NCBI GenBank assembly: GCA_002286855.1
Contig: NRSV01000048.1
Coordinates: 124,001 to 188,000, forward strand
Source of the DNA: Bipolaris cookei
Taxonomy: Eukaryota > Ascomycota > Dothideomycetes > Pleosporales > Pleosporaceae
Length of the DNA stretch: 64,000 nt
Direction of reading: 5' to 3'
Part shown: piece by piece, positions 57,960 to 64,000 of the stretch
How positions within the stretch are numbered: the first letter of the stretch is position 1
Layout: the number at the start of each line of letters is the position of its first letter
Made by a program: the position numbers and the translations under genes
Notes under the pieces: model-generated
Database searches by the model: none
The model's input: only the letters and a program-made list of their open reading frames with translations
Told to the model about the DNA's origin: nothing

Positions 57960-59481
57960 ATGGACGCACGACAAGCAGACTATCCGCAGTCAGGTTTGAG
58001 CTCGCCCTACCCAACCTTTCCTGAACCAGTTTCTGAGGGAACCTCTGCAGATCAAGCATCTGCTGCGCAATACCCTCCCCAAGGACAAGATCCTCGCTCC
58101 TCCAACCTCACGCCCAGCTCAGACTACAGTCTGAATCCCTCGTCTGCTCGATCAGGCTCATTCCCCGAGTACATTCAGCGTTCGTATCAACCAGCCGCTC
58201 AAGGGCAAGCTCCCGGTGGTATGGCGCAACAACAGAGTCCGTCAATGCCTATCCCAGATGGTCAAGCAAATGGCCATCAATCACCACAGCAACTCAAGTC
58301 TGACTCGGATGTTCCTATAGATCCATCAATCGCCGCCCAGACGAGCCCGACTTATGCCAGTCATCAACAGCAATACTCTCCCTACACACCCCATCACGAC
58401 ATGCAGCATTACCCGGGTCAACCCCAAACACCCATGGGCTACCCGTCGCGCCCTGAATGGGCTGGCCATTACCCTCAGCCAGGCATGCACTACGGCCATC
58501 CCGCCTCTTCAGGTCCACCGGCGCCTGCAATGGTTTCTCCTGTTCAGCGACCACCAACTGTAAGTTGTTATGCCCCGTGTCCCCATTCCCATCCCAACAC
58601 AGGCTCAATACTGACAGTGTGTGCGCGCACACACACAGGGCGGACACCCCTTGTCTACAGTCTACTCATTTGTACCCATTCCCGGCGCACAGCAACACAA
58701 GCGACCACGCAGGCGATATGAAGAAATCGAGCGCATGTACAAGTGCGGCTGGAACGGGTGCGAGAAGGCTTACGGTACTCTGAACCACTTGAACGCCCAC
58801 GTTACCATGCAGTCTCATGGCTCAAAGCGAACACCAGAAGGTGAGTACTTTTTTTCCAACTTCGTTTTCGTTGGTCAAACACGTCATGGTTGGCGTGGTG
58901 GTGGCCCTTGCAAGGCTAGTGCGCTAAGTTAGCACCTGGGATCGTGCTGGTGCAGCGCCATAGTGGTCGCGTTCCCCCCACACTGGTAGCTTCTGACGAC
59001 GGAAGCTAACAAGTATCGATCCTTGCGCCTTGCTTTCTTGGCATAATAATATATGTTTGATATAGATGCTAATTGAACCTTAACAGAGTTCAAGGAAATT
59101 CGCAAGGAGTGGAAAGCCAAGAAGAAGGAGGAAGAGGCCGCCCGCAAGGCTGACGAGGAGCGACATCGTGCCGACGCGCAGCAGCGCGCTCACGAGGGTG
59201 GTGCTCCCGAAGCTCCTGTCTACGGACAGATGCGACAGCCAGTTGGTGTCCCCGGGCAAGCTCCCCAACATCCTCAACTCCCTCCGATTGGGTATCAGCC
59301 TGCAGCCTCTGGCAACACGGCTGCTCCTCAATACGGCACCCAAAGCCCCGGTCTTCCGGAGGGAATGGCTCAGTATGCCACCCCCAACAGCAATGCGTAC
59401 AACAGTCCCAATAGTAACAGCAGCAGTTATCCACAATCGCCTTATGGACAAAACCCTCAAATGTACCAACAGAACCATTAA
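57960..59481 (+). CDS. CON7: C2H2 zinc-finger transcription factor, Con7-like
   Basis: Three exons (57960-58559, 58639-58840, 59087-59481) give 398 aa. The N-terminal 215 residues are Pro/Gln/Ser-rich, activation-domain-like. One C2H2 finger follows a basic stretch (HKRPRRRYEEIERM): Cys236, Cys241, His254 and His260 in YKCGWNGCEKAYGTLNHLNA and HVTMQSHG. Next comes FKEIRKEWKAKKKEEEAARK, a charged helix that together with the finger is the signature of Con7 proteins, then a Pro/Gln/Asn-rich tail. In Magnaporthe oryzae Con7p controls conidial morphology and infection-related genes. That role here is inferred from orthology. ATG 57960 gives MDARQADYP and no earlier in-frame ATG is supported. The second intron is long (246 nt). 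The gene stands isolated between two gene-poor stretches. Confidence 0.95.
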
Positions 59482-62400
59482 ACATGGTCTGACAATCGGC
59501 GAAAAACGCGACTCAATCGAAGCCAACATTGCACGACTGTGTATCGAAGGCCATTTCGCTCTTTCTCGGCTACTCGCGCGAGTGTATTGACGACTCTCCT
59601 TTTGGTGGATGTTTTTCGCGACTGTGTCGCGGCTTCACGCGACAGTCACAGCATCTTTCTCTGGCGGTGCTTGCATTTTCACTTGGCGGCGGCTGTATGT
59701 TTTTCTACTTATGGGTGTTTACGAGGGAGATTCAATGAACCCATGATGCGCGCAGCATGGCTACGGCCAAAATACAGATATTTGCGTAAAGAGTTAGTTA
59801 TGGCTCCAAGGTTGTCTTGTGTGTCATGCCATGACGAGGGCTCTTTTGGGCGGCATGCATGGCACGGTTATACTTTCTTCTTTGATCATATCTTTTGCGC
59901 ATCTCGGGGACGAGATTTTTCCAAAATTTTCCTGGCTTTTTTTTCTTCAGACTTTCATCATTACGGGCTAGAACAACTGCATGCGAACCGGCGCTCGAAA
60001 CAGAAACAATTGACCAATCCAAATCTTAACTGCAATCATAGCCCGTCACCTTGTCCTTTTGTGTACCCTGTAGCAGTGCTCACTTTACAAAAGCACACAT
60101 ATACACAGTGCTGGCTTCTTTGGCGACCTGTGTGCCGCTTTTGTGTTTCTCGTACAAGCAACGTGGAACGAACGAAAGCCGAGCTCATCGAGTCATACGC
60201 TCTCAGCCATTGGAGCTTATTGTGAAGCAAATCAGCAGAGCAGCCTATGGCCGCAGTCGCGCTGCTGTGACCCCCCCCCCCCTCAATCTGCTCATCATCA
60301 CGCAAGGTGGACATGTTGCCGTGCGCATCCTCGACCCCCTGCCCATGCTACAGTTTCACGCCTTGAATGTCATGCTTATCACTGTGTTTGCAACCTTTCC
60401 CCCTCCTTCTTCCCCTCTCAGTTATCCGAAGCCCAGGCTAGATAGGCCCGTTTTGGTTTCAAAACAATGATACGCATGTCTCTCTGCCCCTCACCCCCTC
60501 TACCAACCCCCCAGTCGACGTCGAAACGAATACGCATAGATACACACGTTTTTTATGCAAGCAGCAGGCGAGGTATAGGCCCGACCCAGCATGTTGCTGT
60601 GTAAGACTAAAATTTAGATGTCTGATCGGGTGCGCCCGCGCGTGTTTATGATTTCCGACTTAACAATCAAGGTTTGACGCTTAAAAGGGAAGGAATAGAG
60701 TCAATTTGCACCCCTCGCCCCTGCTCACCGAAATCTCTCGGCTGAATATGCATGCATGGCCTGCACCTTCGCTTGCTGGCTCACTCCCTCACGCCTCTCT
60801 CACTGTCCCTCTCCTCGTTCCTCGCAACCCCTCATCCTTGTCTTATAGGCCGCGGCGTAGATCGCCACCATCATCGGACTACGTACCCCTCCCTTTCCTC
60901 CCATCCCCCTACCTTGTCCGCTTCAACCACCACATCACTTGCATGCGTACCAGCTACCTGTCCTTGCCCCCTTCCCTTTTCTCTCTTCCGCTCTGCTTTG
61001 CGCACCTTGCCACGTATGTGCCGCTGTCGCCATGCCATGCCATGCCATATCCCCTTCTTTTCCTATTTTTACTTTTTTGCTTACCGACCCTTAGCCTTTG
61101 AGCTGCAAGGGGAAGGAATGCCAGCCCCTCGCAATGCCCCCCTCCTCTCTCGCCTATCTTTTTTTTGACTGCCCGAGCATTTCGCCGGCGGTCTCGAAGC
61201 TGAAGTCACCTTACCTTTCACTGACCGATGAAATCGGACCACCCTCTTTGTCACTCTTGATTCGATTGAACAGACATACACCCTTTCCTTTGCTCGCATT
61301 CTCTTTTTCTCGCTTCTCCTCCTCCTTGTAACCTTCTTGGTAAGGAAATAAGGTTTGACAGAGACAGAAAGAGCGAGCAAAACTACATTTCTCTTTGTCA
61401 GACTGTAGTCTGCAATGGTCACCGTTATCAGATTCTTTTTTTCATCTAGACAACGACCGTTTACGAGAAAAATAAAGAAGTGTTACAAGCAGAATAATTA
61501 AAGTCATACGACTTTTGAAGCACGTCAATAGCATTTTCGCTTTTGGTTGCATTTTTTTTCAATAGACATATTTACCGCGAACCTGATTTGCTGGGCAAGG
61601 GTACAATGGGCAGAGAATGGTGTCATTTTCTTTGCTTGGGGCGGGTGGGCGTTGCGCAATGACCCAATCAAGCTCGGCAACTTCTTCCTTTGCAAAGGAA
61701 AAAAATATACTTTGTTTGAAAACATGGCGTTTGTGGCACGATCTTCCGACTGGGGCGGAGGAGGAGCTGGGTGCAAGGTGTGTGTGCGTACATATGGGCG
61801 TGTCAGTTGAAGGTGTGTGCTGTGCGCGTAGTACACCGTATTTGCCCTATGTATGACGCACAGCTGAAGCATGATATGATGGAGGGGCGGTAATGACTCG
61901 GATTCGGAATTCTGGGGGGCTAACCCATGCATACAAGAGGGTATTCCATATTATACCTGCACACCTGCACACCTACACACGCACATACACATGTTCAGTA
62001 AACATGGGTTGCCGGCGACCGAGATGGAAAACTCATGGGACCGGCCAAATAAGGAAGGCGCATAATGAGAGTGTCGTGGTTGATGCGTTATCTTGCCTTC
62101 TCATACACCGAGGCGCTGCATATTCGCCTGTCTATCCTGCAGATAGATTAAAATGCTCGCCGACAATACGTATGCCAGCCATCGCTATGCAAATATCGGC
62201 CACGGTTGGCGAGCCCTTGGCGTCGCGGAGCATGCAGCAAACAGACAGGCAGACAGTGTGAGTGTGTGTCTGTGTGCTGCGATACTTGGCATTGGCTTGA
62301 CGGCTGATAGGATGACGAGGAATGCATGCTCGCAGTATGACGGCACCCGCCGACAAGGAAATCAAAGTGCGGCTTGTTACTCTGTGTAATCAATAACCAT

Positions 62401-64000
62401 TACACAATCGACCTTTCCGAGGCCCATTTTTTTTGTGCGTCCATGCAATTGTTTGCACAGTGGTATCAGTCGACGTGACCGGAGCGATGGGATCGAAGCA
62501 AGTCGCCGGCCCAATTTTCCTTCCCTTGCTCATGGGCCATCGCAACGACCACAGCGCGATCTGTATCGACGTGCGGAGTGGCTTGTCGGCTAACTGCTTT
62601 TTCTTTCCTTCTTTCTCGCCTCCCGCCGCAAGACGTGCTGGAATGAGCAAGCGGATGGTGATCACATTGGGCAATGTCATCCGAACACACTTGATTCATG
62701 ACGGCCAGATCGTCCGAAAGCCGATCACGCGGCAAAAGTACGGCAGAGGGAAAGAAGGAAAGAATCTGCAAAGCCGAGCTGGGATGACCAGTTCAACAAA
62801 GGAATAATGTCGCCGACCTTTTCCCCTTCATGCCCATCCTTCACCCCCTTGTGCTGTTACCTGTCCTTTGCCTAATCCGCCCCGCCCCGCCCCCCTTCCC
62901 TTCCTCTCCCCAGAAGAACAGACACAGGTTTCTATGCAATGTCAGATTGCAAGCCAAAAGCAAAAGGGAACGGAAAAGGTGCAATATTCGCCCAAAGAGA
63001 TACGCTAGCATCTACAAAATAATTGCATCTGCAAGATCGCTTTTTAGCGGCTCATCAACCGTTGCCCGATTAACCTGCGATTTTAATGCCCCGGACGGTT
63101 GCTGGGCTCTGCGAAGGCTCCTTGGGGGGGGGGCGCCGTTGGAGATGGCGGCTTTTTCAGCTAGGCAGTGGAGCACCAGACGCTGGGTGGCAGGCATGGT
63201 GGACATAAACGGTGCGCCAGGCCATTATCTGACAGAAGGCAACTAGCATAAATGGGCTTGCATGGGCTTGCTATGGTGCTACTGCTGGTTTGAGGGTGGT
63301 GGGTAGATCAAGCGCCGTTACACGGCAGTAGTGTTTTTGGGTAGTAGGATTCCTTCCCGATGCCACGAGGGACGAGGGTGTGTGTGTGGATGTGGGCGTG
63401 CGTGCGTGCGTCTGGCGCTGTGCTACGGTCGGATGTCTTGCATGCTGAGGTGAGGCCAGCAGGACAAAAGGTGAGCATTACTTACGTACGTACAAGCTGC
63501 ATGGCTTGGTGATGCCACTTTTGGAATTGTTGGCCACATGATGAGTGGCGGCTGCTGACTCTGCTCTCTTCTCCTTCTCTCCCTCCTCTCTGCTTTCTGC
63601 ACCACCACACATCTTTCGCTCTGGTCAGCTCTTATAGGCGGCATTTACTACCGTTCATGTCCTCACACACGCACAACGGTACATCATCATCCTATGGTTC
63701 ATGGCTACAATACACTAGTGTTACTACGACTACGACTACGACTACAACAACCGTTGGCCCAATACATCCATCAAGAGCCTAGCTTACCATGTATGATCGA
63801 AGTACAAAAGCTAGTCACGCAGCCTTCGTAGCACGGAAACAGCCGACGACCAGGCTTACACACATGGTTGTCCTAGTAGAAAAAAAACTCCGAATCCTGC
63901 CGTCTTGGTCTTAATACAGAGATACACAGAGCCATTAAGTAAAAGCTCCGATGCTTGATGGTGTGCATACATGTTCACCGTTTAGATGGGATCGCAAGAA
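59482..64000. other. Gene-poor region to window end
   Basis: No gene is supported. The first kb probably contains the CON7 3' UTR. C-runs (60272-60283), CT-rich stretches (60700-61100), a G-run at 63123-63132, TG/CG repeats (63378-63410) and CTACGA units (63727-63747) are visible. A gene starting beyond the right edge may have its promoter here. Confidence 0.5.

Noticed and set aside
57493..57999. 168-codon frame overlapping the CON7 start
   Set aside because: It is out of frame with CON7 and lies in its presumed leader, with no recognisable content.

Overview
The window looks like nuclear DNA of a filamentous ascomycete, most likely Dothideomycetes (Pleosporales). Almost every gene has short GT-AG introns of about 48-106 nt with CTAAC/CTGAC-like branch points, and the protein set is typical of euascomycetes: Atg11, Con7-type zinc finger, fructosyl-peptide oxidase, Nhp6, Dbp2 and a fused Thi20. 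I see no rRNA, tRNA, CRISPR array, intact transposon or viral element. All gene models below were spliced by hand and checked for phase; homology calls rest on recognised motifs, not on a database search.

Layout. 1.1-2.1 kb: BTB-domain protein (+). 3.0-4.0 kb: inositol monophosphatase (-). 4.4-8.6 kb: an UNC93-like membrane transporter (-) and a fructosyl-peptide (Amadori product) oxidase (+) share a 1 kb upstream region with GATA-type and CreA-type sites. 9.3-9.7 kb: a small protein with an unresolved intron/stop. 10.1-11.1 kb: short-chain dehydrogenase. 11.6-14.4 kb: glutamate carboxypeptidase II-like membrane protein lacking the catalytic Glu. 14.8-17.3 kb: CCDC174-like protein (-) divergent from homoserine dehydrogenase (+). 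17.3-27.1 kb is gene-poor and holds only a Cys-rich hypothetical protein at 21.4 kb. 27.1-32.3 kb: ATG11 (-), with a GC-AG intron, divergent from a CENP-H-like kinetochore protein. 34.3 kb: NHP6. 36.2 kb: SEC11 (-). 38.1 kb: hypothetical protein with a SUMO-interaction-like motif. 39.6-43.1 kb: F-box/LRR-like protein (-) divergent from RAD9 (+). 43.5-45.4 kb: THI20-like thiamine enzyme. 46.1-48.6 kb: DBP2 with a long internal intron. 48.6-58.0 kb: a 9.3 kb gene-poor, microsatellite-rich stretch leading into CON7 (58.0-59.5 kb). 59.5-64.0 kb: no gene seen.

Most genes are conserved housekeeping functions (autophagy, secretion, checkpoint, kinetochore, chromatin, RNA helicase, amino-acid and thiamine synthesis) placed as independent or divergent units. 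The one neighbourhood that may form a functional group is the transporter plus Amadori oxidase pair. No convincing new multi-gene system is visible. The most unusual features are the altered active site of the peptidase-like protein, the intron-or-readthrough gene at 9.3 kb, the GC-AG intron(s), and the long conserved-type DBP2 intron.
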